Shown here: one piece after another, positions 51,579-61,224 of the stretch
How positions within the stretch are numbered: the stretch's first letter is position 1
How the letters are laid out: the number at the start of each line of letters is the position of its first letter
The notes under the pieces: model-generated
The model's database searches: none
What the model saw: only the letters and a program-made list of their open reading frames with translations
What the model was told of the DNA's origin: nothing
Translations under genes and position numbers: made by a program
Origin: Bacteroidota bacterium
GTDB lineage: Bacteria > Bacteroidota > Bacteroidia > Flavobacteriales > Weeksellaceae
DNA: 64,000 bases
NCBI GenBank assembly: GCA_023394415.1
Contig: JAEXAR010000035.1
Span: 72,523-136,522, forward strand
Reading direction: 5' to 3'

Positions 51579-53096
51579 TTATTTTACTGCTGCAGAATCG
51601 GTTTTCGGAGCTTCTCCTTGTGGAAGCACCTCAACCTGCGGTTGTTGCTGTACTGCACTTTGCGGTGCTTGCAATCCAGTAAGTTTGGTCATTATTTCTA
51701 CAAATTCAGGGTCACCAAGATTGAAGTATGGTCTTCCAATTAATTTACCATCCTTATCTACAATTACATAGCTAGGAATTTTGAAACCGTAAAGTCCGAA
51801 TTTCTTTGCTTCAGCAGCATTGATGCCACCATCAACCCAATAGTGACCACCATTGAAACCTTTCAATAAAGAACCACTGGTTTTGGTAAACTGATCTTTG
51901 GTATCATCTAGGTTTACATAAGCATAATTCATTTTTGCTTTATAAAACTCAGTTACTTCTTTTAATACAGGAACCGTCATCATTGCAATATTTGGATTCC
52001 AAGAAGCGTAGAAAGTCACCAATGTAGGTTTACCTTTGAAATCTGCTAAAGACTGTGATTTGCCATCTTTAGAAACAATTTTCATATCAGGTGCAGTACC
52101 TGCTTTGAAGCCCATTAACACTTTCTGTAGTTCCTTAAGGTCTTTTTTCACTGTACCATCAGAAACATTATCATCAATAAGTTTAGTAAGTTTATCATAG
52201 TTTTTAGCATTCATAAAATTCAGGTCGCCCTGTGCTAAAATATAACCAAAGTAATAATCTTTTGCAGTGTTTGATAAGTCTTTTCGCGTTTTCAAATAAT
52301 TAGCAAAAACTTCTGAAATCATCGGCTGCTCCTTTTGATTTTGTGGAAGCGTACCTAAATATTTCTGAAAATCAGGCTGAATCTTAGAAAGTTTGTACTC
52401 TCTGTACATCGGGAAATTTTTAATAAGCCTGTCATCATTTTTCTGCAATTCTTTTTGCACTTTTTTGAAGTTTTCGCTCACTTTGAATCCTGGTTTTGCA
52501 GTAGCAGCAGCGTGTTGCTCTTCATAAGCATCTAAAAGCCCCATCAATCTGGCTGTTGCTTCATCTTTTTTGTAACTAAGAACTTCACTGTCTGCATTCA
52601 GTTTTTTGGCATTACTTTCCAGAAGTTTGTTCACATCTTCCTGAATTTTTTTGAATTGCGTAAGGAATGCCGCTTCATCTTTACCAATTAAATCCTGCAT
52701 CTGAATTTGAGACGCATAATTTTCGAAAGCCTTTTGTGATTCCTTCAAGAAGTCGTTATTTGCTTTTGCATCACCTGTAATGGTAAATTCTGAAGGAAAG
52801 CTTTCTCCATTTCCTGTGATATTAAGTGTTTGCCCACTCTTCAGGTAAACCATATTCGATTTTCCGGCATAGGTAATAACATAAAGTCCGTCTTTTGGAG
52901 CATCGAAATTACCCGTAAATTCGCCCTTATTATTTACACCAACATTCATCAGTGGTAAAGTGCCAACACCGGAAGCCTCAATGATTTCAACTCTTTCAAG
53001 CGGTGAACCATTGGTCACTTTTCCTTTTATTTCAACTTTTTTAGAACACGATACAGCAAAAATTGCCATAACAAGTAATAACAAATACTTTTTCAT
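51579..53096 (-). CDS. Thioredoxin-fold lipoprotein lacking the CxxC active site
   Basis: 505 residues. The lipoprotein signal MKKYLLLLVMAIFAVSCSKK has Cys17 as the lipid site. The N-terminal domain of about 110 residues looks like DUF4369 (EIKGKVTNGSPLERVEIIEA). A helical middle follows, then a TlpA-like thioredoxin domain from about 340. Where TlpA has WCxxC, this protein has YASWNPNIAMM near 366-376, so both redox cysteines are absent, while the cis-Pro region (GFKIPSYVIVDKDGKLIG) is kept. A Gln/Pro-rich tail ends it. It cannot be a classic disulfide reductase; a binding or structural role is inference. Confidence 0.88.
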   Translation of the reverse strand: MKKYLLLLVMAIFAVSCSKKVEIKGKVTNGSPLERVEIIEASGVGTLPLMNVGVNNKGEFTGNFDAPKDGLYVITYAGKSNMVYLKSGQTLNITGNGESFPSEFTITGDAKANNDFLKESQKAFENYASQIQMQDLIGKDEAAFLTQFKKIQEDVNKLLESNAKKLNADSEVLSYKKDEATARLMGLLDAYEEQHAAATAKPGFKVSENFKKVQKELQKNDDRLIKNFPMYREYKLSKIQPDFQKYLGTLPQNQKEQPMISEVFANYLKTRKDLSNTAKDYYFGYILAQGDLNFMNAKNYDKLTKLIDDNVSDGTVKKDLKELQKVLMGFKAGTAPDMKIVSKDGKSQSLADFKGKPTLVTFYASWNPNIAMMTVPVLKEVTEFYKAKMNYAYVNLDDTKDQFTKTSGSLLKGFNGGHYWVDGGINAAEAKKFGLYGFKIPSYVIVDKDGKLIGRPYFNLGDPEFVEIMTKLTGLQAPQSAVQQQPQVEVLPQGEAPKTDSAAVK

Positions 53097-53116
53097 TATA
53101 TGATTTTAAAACTTGG

Positions 53117-53124
53117 CAAAAATA
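53117..53124 (-). promoter_or_regulatory. Possible minus-7 element for the thioredoxin-fold gene
   Basis: TATTTTTG on the minus strand, 20 bases before the start; distal element not seen. Confidence 0.4.
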
Positions 53125-53180
53125 AGTTATTCAAGCGTTTAAAAGAAATATTTTTAGAGAATTTAGAAAAGTTTAACTAC

Positions 53181-53208
53181 AAAAAAACCGTTCTCGAAAG
53201 AACGGTTT
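53181..53208 (-). terminator. Terminator after the sdh operon
   Basis: Perfect 10-bp stem AAACCGTTCT/AGAACGGTTT with a tetraloop and seven T on the minus strand. Confidence 0.9.
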
Positions 53209-53256
53209 CAATATTTTAGAAACTTTGTCAATATTTATGAATTCGACAAAGCAATC

Positions 53257-54024
53257 TTATCCTTGATCTACTTTTGCAGCCATAAACTCTCTATTCATTC
53301 TGGCAATCACCTCAAGAGAAATACCTTTAGGACATTCAACTTCACAAGCTCCAGTGTTGGAACAGTTTCCGAAACCTTCTTCGTCCATGGTTCTTACCAT
53401 ATTCAGCACTCTTCTTTTGGCTTCTACTCTACCTTGAGGAAGTAATGCGAACTGAGAAACTTTCGCACCTACAAACAGCATTGCAGAACCGTTTTTACAC
53501 GTCGCCACACATGCACCGCAACCAATACACGCTGCAGCATCCATCGCTTTGTCGGCATCTTCTTTCGGAACCGGAATTGCGTTAGCATCCAGTGTATTAC
53601 CCGAGGTATTAACTGAAATGAAACCACCTGCAGCCATAATTCTGTCGAACGCAGAACGATCCACAACCAAATCTTTGATTACCGGAAACGCAGCGCTTCT
53701 CCAAGGTTCGATGGTAATGGTTTCACCATCTCTGAACATTCTCATATGGAGCTGACATGTCGTAATTCCGGTATCCGGACCATGAGGTCTACCATTGATG
53801 TATAGTGAACACATACCACAGATTCCTTCTCGGCAGTCGTGATCGAAAGCCACAGGTTCTTTACCGTCGTTGATAAGGTTTTCGTTCAAAATATCCAACA
53901 TTTCTAAAAACGATGAATCTGTAGAAACATCAGAAATCTTGTAAACCTCGAATTGTCCTTTTGTTTTATTGTTTTTCTGTCTCCATATTTTCAGAGTCAG
54001 ATTAAGTCCTTTTTTTGCACTCAT
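53257..54024 (-). CDS. sdhB: Succinate dehydrogenase/fumarate reductase iron-sulfur subunit
   Basis: Electron-transfer subunit of respiratory complex II, 255 residues. The [2Fe-2S] cysteines are in CREGICGMC near 63 with GITTC near 87. The [4Fe-4S] set is [11 protein letters not shown] near 159, and the [3Fe-4S] set is in [16 protein letters not shown] near 220. It is the third gene of sdhC-sdhA-sdhB and starts 21 bases after sdhA. Confidence 0.97.
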   Translation of the reverse strand: MSAKKGLNLTLKIWRQKNNKTKGQFEVYKISDVSTDSSFLEMLDILNENLINDGKEPVAFDHDCREGICGMCSLYINGRPHGPDTGITTCQLHMRMFRDGETITIEPWRSAAFPVIKDLVVDRSAFDRIMAAGGFISVNTSGNTLDANAIPVPKEDADKAMDAAACIGCGACVATCKNGSAMLFVGAKVSQFALLPQGRVEAKRRVLNMVRTMDEEGFGNCSNTGACEVECPKGISLEVIARMNREFMAAKVDQG

Positions 54025-54045
54025 TTTCTTTACTGTTTTTGGAGA

Positions 54046-56058
54046 TTATTTATAACTTCTTTGTTTAACTTCAATATTCTCATAAATCAACGCTTCTTTG
54101 TGCATCACTTCAGCATTGATGTCTTCACCTTGATATTCCCAACACGAAGCATACATATAGTTCTCATCGTCTCTCTCTGCTTCTCCATCCGGTGTTGAAT
54201 GATCCTCACGGAAGTGGCCTCCACAAGATTCATTTCTTTCCAAAGCGTCTTTTGCCATTAGTTGACCCAATTCAAGGAAGTCTGCCACACGGAATGCTTT
54301 TTCAAGCTCCATATTCATTTCGTTGGCTTCACCCGGAACTTTTACATCTTTCCAGAATTCGTTTCTTATTTCTTCAATTTCCTTGATGGCTTCTCTTAAT
54401 CCTTCAGGCGTCCTTCCCATACCTACTTTGTTCCACATAATGTGTCCTAGTTTTTTATGGAAATAATCTACCGAATATTTACCGTTGTTGGTAAGGAAGA
54501 AATTAATTTTATCCTGAATTCCTTTTTCTGCCGCATCAAATGCTTCAGAATTAGTAGGAATGGCTCCCGTTCTAATATCTGCAGAAAGATAATCGGCAAT
54601 GGTATAAGGAAGAACGAAATAACCGTCTGCCAAACCTTGCATCAAAGCAGAAGCTCCTAATCTGTTTGCTCCGTGGTCTGAAAAATTGGCTTCTCCAATT
54701 ACAAAACAACCCGGAATTGTAGATTGTAAGTTATAATCAACCCAAACACCACCCATGGTATAATGTACTGCCGGATAAATCTTCATTGGTGTTACGTAAG
54801 GATTGTCCGCCGTAATTTTTTCGTACATCTGGAATAGGTTTCCGTATTTTTCTTCTACCCACGCTTTTCCTAAATCGTAAATTTGCTGTTGTGAAGGATT
54901 GTGGATATTTTTTTCGATGGCAGCTTCTTTACCTTTTTTCATAATTTCTGTTGAGAAATCAAGGTAAACGCCTTCTTTAGTGTCATTATTTTCAATTCCG
55001 AAACCAGCATCACATCTTTCTTTTGCTGCTCTGGAAGCTACATCACGCGGAACCAAGTTACCGAATGCAGGATATCTTCTTTCCAAGTAATAATCCCTAT
55101 TTTCTTCAGCAATATTTTCAGGACGAAGTTTACCTTCACGGATTGCAACAGCATCTTCTATATTTTTAGGAACCCAAATTCTTCCTGAATTTCTTAAAGA
55201 TTCTGACATCAGCGTCAGTTTACTTTGCTGTGTTCCGTGTACCGGAATACAGGTTGGGTGAATCTGCACAAAACAAGGGTTTGCGAAATAGGCACCTTTT
55301 TTATGGATTTTCCAAGCTGCGGAAACGTTAGATCCCATCGCATTGGTTGAAAGGAAATAGACATTTCCGTAACCACCTGAAGCAATGACTACTGCGTGAG
55401 CAGAATGTCTTTCAATCTCACCTGTAACCAAGTTTCTTGCGATGATGCCTCTTGCTTTGCCATCTACAATTACCAAATCCATCATTTCGTGACGGTTGTA
55501 CATTTTGATACGGCCTTTACCAATTTGGCGGCTCATTGCAGAGTATGCTCCCAGCAATAACTGTTGTCCGGTTTGTCCTTTTGCATAAAATGTTCTTTTT
55601 ACCTGAACACCACCAAAAGAACGGTTATCAAGCTGTCCACCATATTCTCTACCAAACGGAACACCTTGTGCCACACATTGGTCAATAATATTGGCAGAAA
55701 CTTCAGCTAATCTGTAAACGTTTGCCTCTCTAGCTCTATAGTCACCACCTTTAATGGTATCGTAGAACAATCGGTAAGTAGAATCGCCATCACCCTGATA
55801 GTTTTTTGCTGCGTTAATACCACCTTGTGCTGCAATAGAGTGCGCTCTTCTTGGGGAATCTTGATAGCAGAATGCTTTTACATTATAACCCTGCTCTGCC
55901 AAAGTAGCTGCAGCAGAACCTCCTGCTAAACCTGTACCTACCACAATAATATCAATCTTATCGCGATTGTTTGGCGCTACAAGGTTCATATGATTTTTAT
56001 GATTTTTCCATTTGTCCGCTAACGGACCTGCTGGAATTTTTGAATCTAATTTGCTCAT
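54046..56058 (-). CDS. sdhA: Succinate dehydrogenase/fumarate reductase flavoprotein subunit
   Basis: Oxidises succinate to fumarate with covalently bound FAD, 670 residues. The nucleotide-binding fold is [20 protein letters not shown] near 39-58. The FAD-linking His73 is in [15 protein letters not shown]. Substrate-site residues are in [12 protein letters not shown] near 270 and [15 protein letters not shown] near 335. Size and motifs match the type paired with a single di-haem b558 membrane subunit. The gene order C-A-B supports this. Confidence 0.97.
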   Translation of the reverse strand: MSKLDSKIPAGPLADKWKNHKNHMNLVAPNNRDKIDIIVVGTGLAGGSAAATLAEQGYNVKAFCYQDSPRRAHSIAAQGGINAAKNYQGDGDSTYRLFYDTIKGGDYRAREANVYRLAEVSANIIDQCVAQGVPFGREYGGQLDNRSFGGVQVKRTFYAKGQTGQQLLLGAYSAMSRQIGKGRIKMYNRHEMMDLVIVDGKARGIIARNLVTGEIERHSAHAVVIASGGYGNVYFLSTNAMGSNVSAAWKIHKKGAYFANPCFVQIHPTCIPVHGTQQSKLTLMSESLRNSGRIWVPKNIEDAVAIREGKLRPENIAEENRDYYLERRYPAFGNLVPRDVASRAAKERCDAGFGIENNDTKEGVYLDFSTEIMKKGKEAAIEKNIHNPSQQQIYDLGKAWVEEKYGNLFQMYEKITADNPYVTPMKIYPAVHYTMGGVWVDYNLQSTIPGCFVIGEANFSDHGANRLGASALMQGLADGYFVLPYTIADYLSADIRTGAIPTNSEAFDAAEKGIQDKINFFLTNNGKYSVDYFHKKLGHIMWNKVGMGRTPEGLREAIKEIEEIRNEFWKDVKVPGEANEMNMELEKAFRVADFLELGQLMAKDALERNESCGGHFREDHSTPDGEAERDDENYMYASCWEYQGEDINAEVMHKEALIYENIEVKQRSYK

Positions 56059-56070
56059 ATTAATCTGATA

Positions 56071-56742
56071 TTATTGAGTTACATAATGAAAAATAGCGAT
56101 GAAGATAAAACCTGCAGGAATAAGGATTGAGTACCAGTGTCCTAAAGTTTTAATCAACGGTGTATATTTTGGATGTCTTGCACCTATTGATTGGAATGAC
56201 GACTGAAATCCGTGTGCAAGGTGAAGCCCTAAAAGCACAAATGCAATAACATAAAAGACAACTCTTAATGGATTCGCGAATTTTTCGTGAAGCTCGCCCC
56301 AAAACCTTGTCATATCCGTAGGATCACCTTCTCCCGGGACATATTTATAAGTCATCTCGTGCATCCAGAAATCATACATATGCAAACCTAGGAACGCCAA
56401 GATTACCAATCCTGAAATAATCATATTTCTAGACATCCAAGTAGAATTGGCTTTACCGTTGTTCACGGCATACTTTACCGGTCTTGCTTTGTTATTTCTC
56501 ATTTCAAGTATGAAGCCCATAATGAAGTGAAAAAACACTGCGAAAATAAGAATAGGCTGCATCAAAAACTGCACTGCTGGGTTGTAGCCCATAAAATAGG
56601 ATGCTGCGTTAAAAGGCCCGTCTTCTCCAAAAACGGAAAGCATATTAACCGAAAGGTGCATCACAAGAAAAATCAGCAAAAACATTGCGGACAATGCCAT
56701 TGCATACTTTCTACCAATGGTAGAACTCGTTAAACCTGCCAT
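56071..56742 (-). CDS. sdhC: Succinate dehydrogenase cytochrome b558 subunit
   Basis: Membrane anchor that carries two haems and reduces quinone, 223 residues with about five membrane helices. Likely haem-ligand histidines are in FLVMHLSVNML near 27, FFHFIMGFIL near 72, FLGLHMYDFWMH near 120 and LGLHLAHGFQSSF near 172. The first gene of sdhCAB. Two-haem, one-subunit anchors of this kind are the Bacteroidota and Bacillus pattern. Confidence 0.93.
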   Translation of the reverse strand: MAGLTSSTIGRKYAMALSAMFLLIFLVMHLSVNMLSVFGEDGPFNAASYFMGYNPAVQFLMQPILIFAVFFHFIMGFILEMRNNKARPVKYAVNNGKANSTWMSRNMIISGLVILAFLGLHMYDFWMHEMTYKYVPGEGDPTDMTRFWGELHEKFANPLRVVFYVIAFVLLGLHLAHGFQSSFQSIGARHPKYTPLIKTLGHWYSILIPAGFIFIAIFHYVTQ

Positions 56743-56777
56743 AAATATTTGATTTTTATTCTAAAATTGAATTTTCA

Positions 56778-56785
56778 CAAAGTTA
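56778..56785 (-). promoter_or_regulatory. Minus-7 element upstream of sdhCAB
   Basis: TAACTTTG on the minus strand, 35 bases before sdhC; distal element unclear. Confidence 0.45.
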
Positions 56786-56855
56786 AAGAAATGTTAAGGT
56801 TTGTAAAAGTGAGAATTATCAGAAATTGTTAGTTTGTAATCTTTCTAAATAAGAG

Positions 56856-58628
56856 CTATTGCATGTCATAATACTGTTCTCCAATCCTGATTTTTGTAAC
56901 GTCATCTTTTACTCGCTCAATTTTAAAATTAGAAACCCTTCGTGAGTTGAGGTAAGGTTCTACAATATACTTTTCAACTTTATCCGGCTTGCTTCCTTCT
57001 TTTATATAAAATAGAGCATTATTTCCGTGTTTAAATATCAGAACTTTATCCTTAAAATAGTTGGTTGATATAATCTCTTTTTTTTGATAGTAATAGATAT
57101 TAAGAGAGATTCTTAAAGTTAAGAAAACCAAAATCATAGATCCAAAATTAATAAGATATCTCAAGTCCTTTTTTAAAAGCACAAATCTTAAAAAGTAAAA
57201 TGCCACGACTAAAACTCCGGCTTCAAGCAATGTCATCGGAATATTTTTGAAGAAAGCAAAATCAAGATTTGCAAACCATTTTATTACAGTAAGAAGAATA
57301 TTTACAATAACATCATAAATAGAATTTAAAAAGCCAAAATCGATTTTAAGCGCCAACAAAACCGTCATTAATAAAGAAGAAATAATAATGATTTCTGAAA
57401 ACGGAATGATAAAGAGGTTGGCAAAAATGGAAACTAAAGAATATTGATGAAAATAATAAATTACCAACGGTAAGGATGCCAACTGTGCACTTAAACTAAC
57501 AGAAGGAATATTCACCAAAAAATTTTGGAACTTATTCTTGGGTTTTGGCAAGTATTTTAAAATGGGCTGATTAAGCCAAAAAATTCCTATAACAGCCAGA
57601 AAACTCAATTGAAATCCTACATCATAAATCTGATTGGTATCAAATAACAAAATAATGAATCCGGCCAAAGCTAAAGCGTGCATCAAATCTGATTTGCGTT
57701 GCAAAAGGATAAACATATAATAAGCTGTAATCATCATGCAGCTACGCATTACAGAACTTCCGTAATCTATAAATATGGCGAAAAGCCAGATTATAACTAA
57801 AGCTAAAATAATAGAAAGATTCCTAAACTTCACAGGAGTTATTTTCTTGAAGCCCAGCATCAACAGCCAAAAAATAATCACCATATGCGTCCCGGAAATT
57901 GCCAGCAAATGCACCAAACCAGACTTATTGAAATCCGAAACGGTTTCAGCATCCATTTCCGTACGATCTGCGAGTATAATACCTTTCAGGAATTCTTTGT
58001 TTTTACTTTGAAGCGAAGATTCATCAATGTTTTGAAGGACATTCAACCTTTGTTGTTTAATTTTTTCGGTAATTGTAAGAGCTGTTTTAGGTGTTGAAAT
58101 CACATTCTCATTCACAAAAATTTGATAGAAAATGTTTTTTCGGCTTAAATATTTGGCATAATTAAACTGAAAATCATTCCTAGGAGCTTCTACTCTATTG
58201 ATATAAGTTTCGGCTTGATAGTAATTTTTAAAGTTCAACTGTTCATATGTCTTTGGAACAGAAATGACTGCATTAAAGGGATTTATTGTTGAGTTTTGAA
58301 CTCTTAAAACTTCAATCTCATACCTTCTATTTTTCTCATTAGAATTAAGCTTCTTATTCAATTGAAAAATAATACTTTGCTTACCATCAAAATCAACAAG
58401 TTTTGGTTGAGGCCTTTGTAAAAAATGAACAAAAGCACCCAAAACGAAAAAGAAAATAACAATCGCGTATTTTTTGATGTTATGGAATTGAAATAGAGAA
58501 AACCCTAACGTCATTACAGATAAAGCAAATGCTGTGTACAGATAAAGCGAATGAATTGGAAATCTATCATAAAGAAGAATCCCAAGAATGAAGCCCACAA
58601 AAGAAATTAGTAAAGGTTGTTTTTGCAA
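56856..58628 (-). CDS. comEC: ComEC/Rec2-family competence membrane protein
   Basis: Inner-membrane channel for uptake of single-stranded DNA during natural transformation, 590 residues. The N-terminal DUF4131 region is followed by the competence domain with HLLAISGTHMVIIFWLLMLG near 233 and many membrane helices up to about 500. After that only about 90 residues remain, too short for the metallo-beta-lactamase domain found at the end of many ComEC proteins. Start is TTG, since no ATG precedes the first membrane helix. Adjacent to lpxB on the same strand, 51 bases apart. Confidence 0.88.
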   Translation of the reverse strand: MQKQPLLISFVGFILGILLYDRFPIHSLYLYTAFALSVMTLGFSLFQFHNIKKYAIVIFFFVLGAFVHFLQRPQPKLVDFDGKQSIIFQLNKKLNSNEKNRRYEIEVLRVQNSTINPFNAVISVPKTYEQLNFKNYYQAETYINRVEAPRNDFQFNYAKYLSRKNIFYQIFVNENVISTPKTALTITEKIKQQRLNVLQNIDESSLQSKNKEFLKGIILADRTEMDAETVSDFNKSGLVHLLAISGTHMVIIFWLLMLGFKKITPVKFRNLSIILALVIIWLFAIFIDYGSSVMRSCMMITAYYMFILLQRKSDLMHALALAGFIILLFDTNQIYDVGFQLSFLAVIGIFWLNQPILKYLPKPKNKFQNFLVNIPSVSLSAQLASLPLVIYYFHQYSLVSIFANLFIIPFSEIIIISSLLMTVLLALKIDFGFLNSIYDVIVNILLTVIKWFANLDFAFFKNIPMTLLEAGVLVVAFYFLRFVLLKKDLRYLINFGSMILVFLTLRISLNIYYYQKKEIISTNYFKDKVLIFKHGNNALFYIKEGSKPDKVEKYIVEPYLNSRRVSNFKIERVKDDVTKIRIGEQYYDMQ

Positions 58629-58679
58629 GTCGTCGTTAGTTTTCAGATAAATTTAATCATTTTTCTGAAAAAAAAAGCA

Positions 58680-59789
58680 TTATTTTTTTGAAGTAATGAT
58701 GGTAGCAGCATGTTCACTTGCACCTTTTCCACCAAGTTTTTCGCGAAGTATGATATAATTTGCTAGAATTTCTTCCCTCTTATTTCCTGAAAGTATTTTT
58801 GAGAGTTCAGCCACCAGATTTTCCTTATTCAATTCATTTTGAATTAATTCTTTCACCACTTCTTTGTCCATAATTAGATTCACCAAAGAAATGTATTTAA
58901 TATGTTTCACCAAACGCTTTGCAATTTCGTATGAGATTTTACTTCCTCGGTAACACACCACTTCCGGTACATCAAGTAAAGCGGTTTCCAATGTTGCTGT
59001 GCCCGATGTAACCAATGCTGCTTTAGAACACCGAAGTAAATCATAAGTTTTATTGGAAACATAATGCACATCATCATCCACAAATTTTTCGTAGAAATCT
59101 TTCGTTAAACTCGGAGCTCCTGCAATAACAAACTGATATTCCCGGAAACTTGAACGAACAGAAAGCATCAAATCCAACATTTTCTCTACTTCTTGTTTTC
59201 TGGAACCCGGTAATAAAGCAATAATTTCTTTTTCGTTTAAATGATTTTCAGATTTGAATTTCTCAATGTGAATGGGTTCTAAATCCGAAATCGCATCCAA
59301 CAAAGGATGACCTACAAAGTGTGTCTCAACTTGATGTTTTTTGTAAAAATCCTTCTCAAAAGGAAGAATTACCAGCATATCATCAACGTATTTTTTAATG
59401 ATTTCAACTCTACCTTCCTTCCACGCCCAAAGTTGAGGAGAAATGTAATATACTACCCTTATTCCCAATTCTTTAGCGAATTTTGCAATCCTTAAATTAA
59501 AACCCGGATAATCAATCAAAACCAGAACATCTGGTTGATTGTTTTTAATATCTTCTTTGCAAAATTTAATGTTTCCGAGGATCGTTTTCAGGTTCATCGC
59601 CACTTCCAAAAAACCCATGAAAGCCAAATCCCGATAATGTTTCACAGGTTGTTTTCCAGCAACTTCCGCCATCAGATCACCACCCCAAAAACGGAATTTG
59701 GCTTCGGCATCTTTTAGTTTTATGGCTTTCATCAGGTTGCTGCCGTGTAAATCTCCAGAAGCTTCGCCGGCGATGATATAGTATTTCAT
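58680..59789 (-). CDS. lpxB: Lipid-A-disaccharide synthase
   Basis: Joins two acylated glucosamine units in lipid A synthesis at the inner membrane, 369 residues, GT19 family. N-terminal YIIAGEASGDLHGSNLMKAIK, then FRFWGGDLM near 32, IDYPGFNLRIAKF near 92, YYISPQLWAWKEGR near 113, LLPGSRKQEV near 193 and the C-terminal TSGTATLETALLDVPEVVCYR near 261. It implies a lipopolysaccharide-bearing outer membrane. Confidence 0.96.
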   Translation of the reverse strand: MKYYIIAGEASGDLHGSNLMKAIKLKDAEAKFRFWGGDLMAEVAGKQPVKHYRDLAFMGFLEVAMNLKTILGNIKFCKEDIKNNQPDVLVLIDYPGFNLRIAKFAKELGIRVVYYISPQLWAWKEGRVEIIKKYVDDMLVILPFEKDFYKKHQVETHFVGHPLLDAISDLEPIHIEKFKSENHLNEKEIIALLPGSRKQEVEKMLDLMLSVRSSFREYQFVIAGAPSLTKDFYEKFVDDDVHYVSNKTYDLLRCSKAALVTSGTATLETALLDVPEVVCYRGSKISYEIAKRLVKHIKYISLVNLIMDKEVVKELIQNELNKENLVAELSKILSGNKREEILANYIILREKLGGKGASEHAATIITSKK

Positions 59790-59835
59790 AAAATAGCGAT
59801 AAAATATGATTGATAAATGGTATTGAAGCGATTTT

Positions 59836-59870
59836 CAATCTCAAATTCCAAACTCCAAATCTCAAATTAT
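59836..59870. repeat. Heptamer array between lpxB and the DUF2480 gene
   Basis: Five units: CAATCTC, AAATTCC, AAACTCC, AAATCTC, AAATTAT. Only one arm is present. It sits just upstream of the DUF2480 promoter element. Confidence 0.75.
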
Positions 59871-59877
59871 AATTGAT

Positions 59878-59885
59878 TAATTTTG
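59878..59885 (+). promoter_or_regulatory. Minus-7 element upstream of the DUF2480 gene
   Basis: TAATTTTG, 19 bases before the start codon; distal element not identified. Confidence 0.45.
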
Positions 59886-59904
59886 CTTCAAAGATAAAAA
59901 TAAA

Positions 59905-60414
59905 ATGTCTGAAGATTTCGAAATAAAAAATAAAGTAGCAGACAGCGGTCTGGTGAATTTTGACCTCTCTTCTTTGCTTCCCAAAGGCGAAAGAAAGGGA
60001 ATTGATTTGAAAGATTTTTTGTTTGAAGGGCTTATTCTGAAAGAAAAAGACTTTCGTGAAAAAGTAGCCGCTTTAAATGAAGAAAATTACACCAACTGTT
60101 ACGTTTACATCTATAATTCTGCAGATGCAATTGTTCCAATTTGGGCCTATTTTTTATTAACTGCAAAATTAACTTCTGTTACTAAAAAAATTGTTTTCGG
60201 AAACCGAGAAGATTTAGAGGTTTTATTGATGCACAATGCAATTCAAACATACGATTTTAACGAATTGACTGATCAACGAGTTTTGGTAAAAGGCTGTTCC
60301 GACCAAAGCATCCCGGAAAATGCCTACATAGAATTGGTTGAGCAACTGAAACCTATTGTAAAATCCTTGATGTTTGGAGAAGCTTGCTCCAATGTTCCGA
60401 TTTTTAAAAATTAA
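59905..60414 (+). CDS. DUF2480 family protein
   Basis: Cytoplasmic protein of unknown function, 169 residues, without signal peptide or membrane segment. It begins MSEDFEIKNKVADSGLVNFDL, as DUF2480 members do. The middle has YVYIYNSADAIVPIWAYFLL near 70, and it ends with LMFGEACSNVPIFK, a conserved C-terminal block with one Cys. The family is conserved in Bacteroidota, often near iron-sulfur or division genes. Here it is alone and divergent from lpxB. Confidence 0.85.
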   Translation: MSEDFEIKNKVADSGLVNFDLSSLLPKGERKGIDLKDFLFEGLILKEKDFREKVAALNEENYTNCYVYIYNSADAIVPIWAYFLLTAKLTSVTKKIVFGNREDLEVLLMHNAIQTYDFNELTDQRVLVKGCSDQSIPENAYIELVEQLKPIVKSLMFGEACSNVPIFKN

Positions 60415-60464
60415 TTTAACAAAACTTTATCAATGCACATTCTGAAATAAGGTATGTTTTTTGA

Positions 60465-60472
60465 TAACTTTG
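60465..60472 (+). promoter_or_regulatory. Minus-7 element upstream of the DUF937 gene
   Basis: TAACTTTG, 38 bases before the start; distal element not identified. Confidence 0.45.
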
Positions 60473-60510
60473 ATATTCAAATTTTTATAAACATATAAAA
60501 TAATCAAACT

Positions 60511-61173
60511 ATGAGTTTAATTGATTTAATCACAGGAAACGCCGGAAATCAGGTTGCTGAACAGGCAGAAAACAAATTCGGAATTCAGAAAAATCAGGTT
60601 ATTGCACTTCTTGCAGTGGCTGCACCATTGGTAATTTCTTACCTTCGAAACAAATCTCAAGATGCTAACGAAGCAGAAGCTTTGAACAATGCATTGGAAA
60701 GAGATCACGATGGTTCTATCCTTAATGACCCTTCACAGGTTGAAGCTAGGCAACAAGAAGGAGGATCAATACTTGACCATATTTTTGGTGGGCAAAAATC
60801 ACAGGTAGAAAATTCACTTTCTGAAAATACCGGTATCTCTATGGATAAAATTGGACCAATCCTTTCCATGTTAGCTCCTGTAATTATGGGTTATATTGGT
60901 AGAGAAAAACAAGCTAATGGTGTTAACTCCGGAGGTTTGGGAGATTTATTAGGTGGTATTTTGGGTGGCGCTCAAAATCAGGCTCAATCACAACCTTCGA
61001 ATCCTTTAAATGACATCCTTGGTCAAGTTTTAGGTGGTGGAGGTATGCAGCAGCAATCTTCCGGAAACCCTTTGAATGATATACTTGGCCAGGTTCTTGG
61101 TGGCGGACAACAGCAACAGCAACAACAAGGTGGACTTGGAGGACTTCTAGGTTCTATTCTTGGTGGAAGATAA
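60511..61173 (+). CDS. DUF937 domain protein with glycine/glutamine-rich tail
   Basis: 220 residues. The first 140 fit DUF937 (MSLIDLITGNAGNQVAEQAE; IGPILSMLAPVIMGYIG). The tail repeats NPLNDILGQVLGGG twice (near 168 and 191), separated and followed by Gln runs and GGLGGLLGSILGG. The tail may drive self-assembly, which is inference. No signal peptide. It converges on the THX gene, with a shared terminator. Confidence 0.85.
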   Translation: MSLIDLITGNAGNQVAEQAENKFGIQKNQVIALLAVAAPLVISYLRNKSQDANEAEALNNALERDHDGSILNDPSQVEARQQEGGSILDHIFGGQKSQVENSLSENTGISMDKIGPILSMLAPVIMGYIGREKQANGVNSGGLGDLLGGILGGAQNQAQSQPSNPLNDILGQVLGGGGMQQQSSGNPLNDILGQVLGGGQQQQQQQGGLGGLLGSILGGR

Positions 61174-61191
61174 TTTCAGTATAGAAATAAT

Positions 61192-61224
61192 AAAAAAAAC
61201 CGAAGATTATTCTTCGGTTTTTTT
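61192..61224. terminator. Bidirectional terminator between DUF937 and THX, overlapping the THX stop
   Basis: Stem ACCGAAGA/TCTTCGGT with A and T runs on both sides and a 4-base loop. The THX stop codon lies in the loop, and its last two Glu codons form one arm of the stem. Confidence 0.85.
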
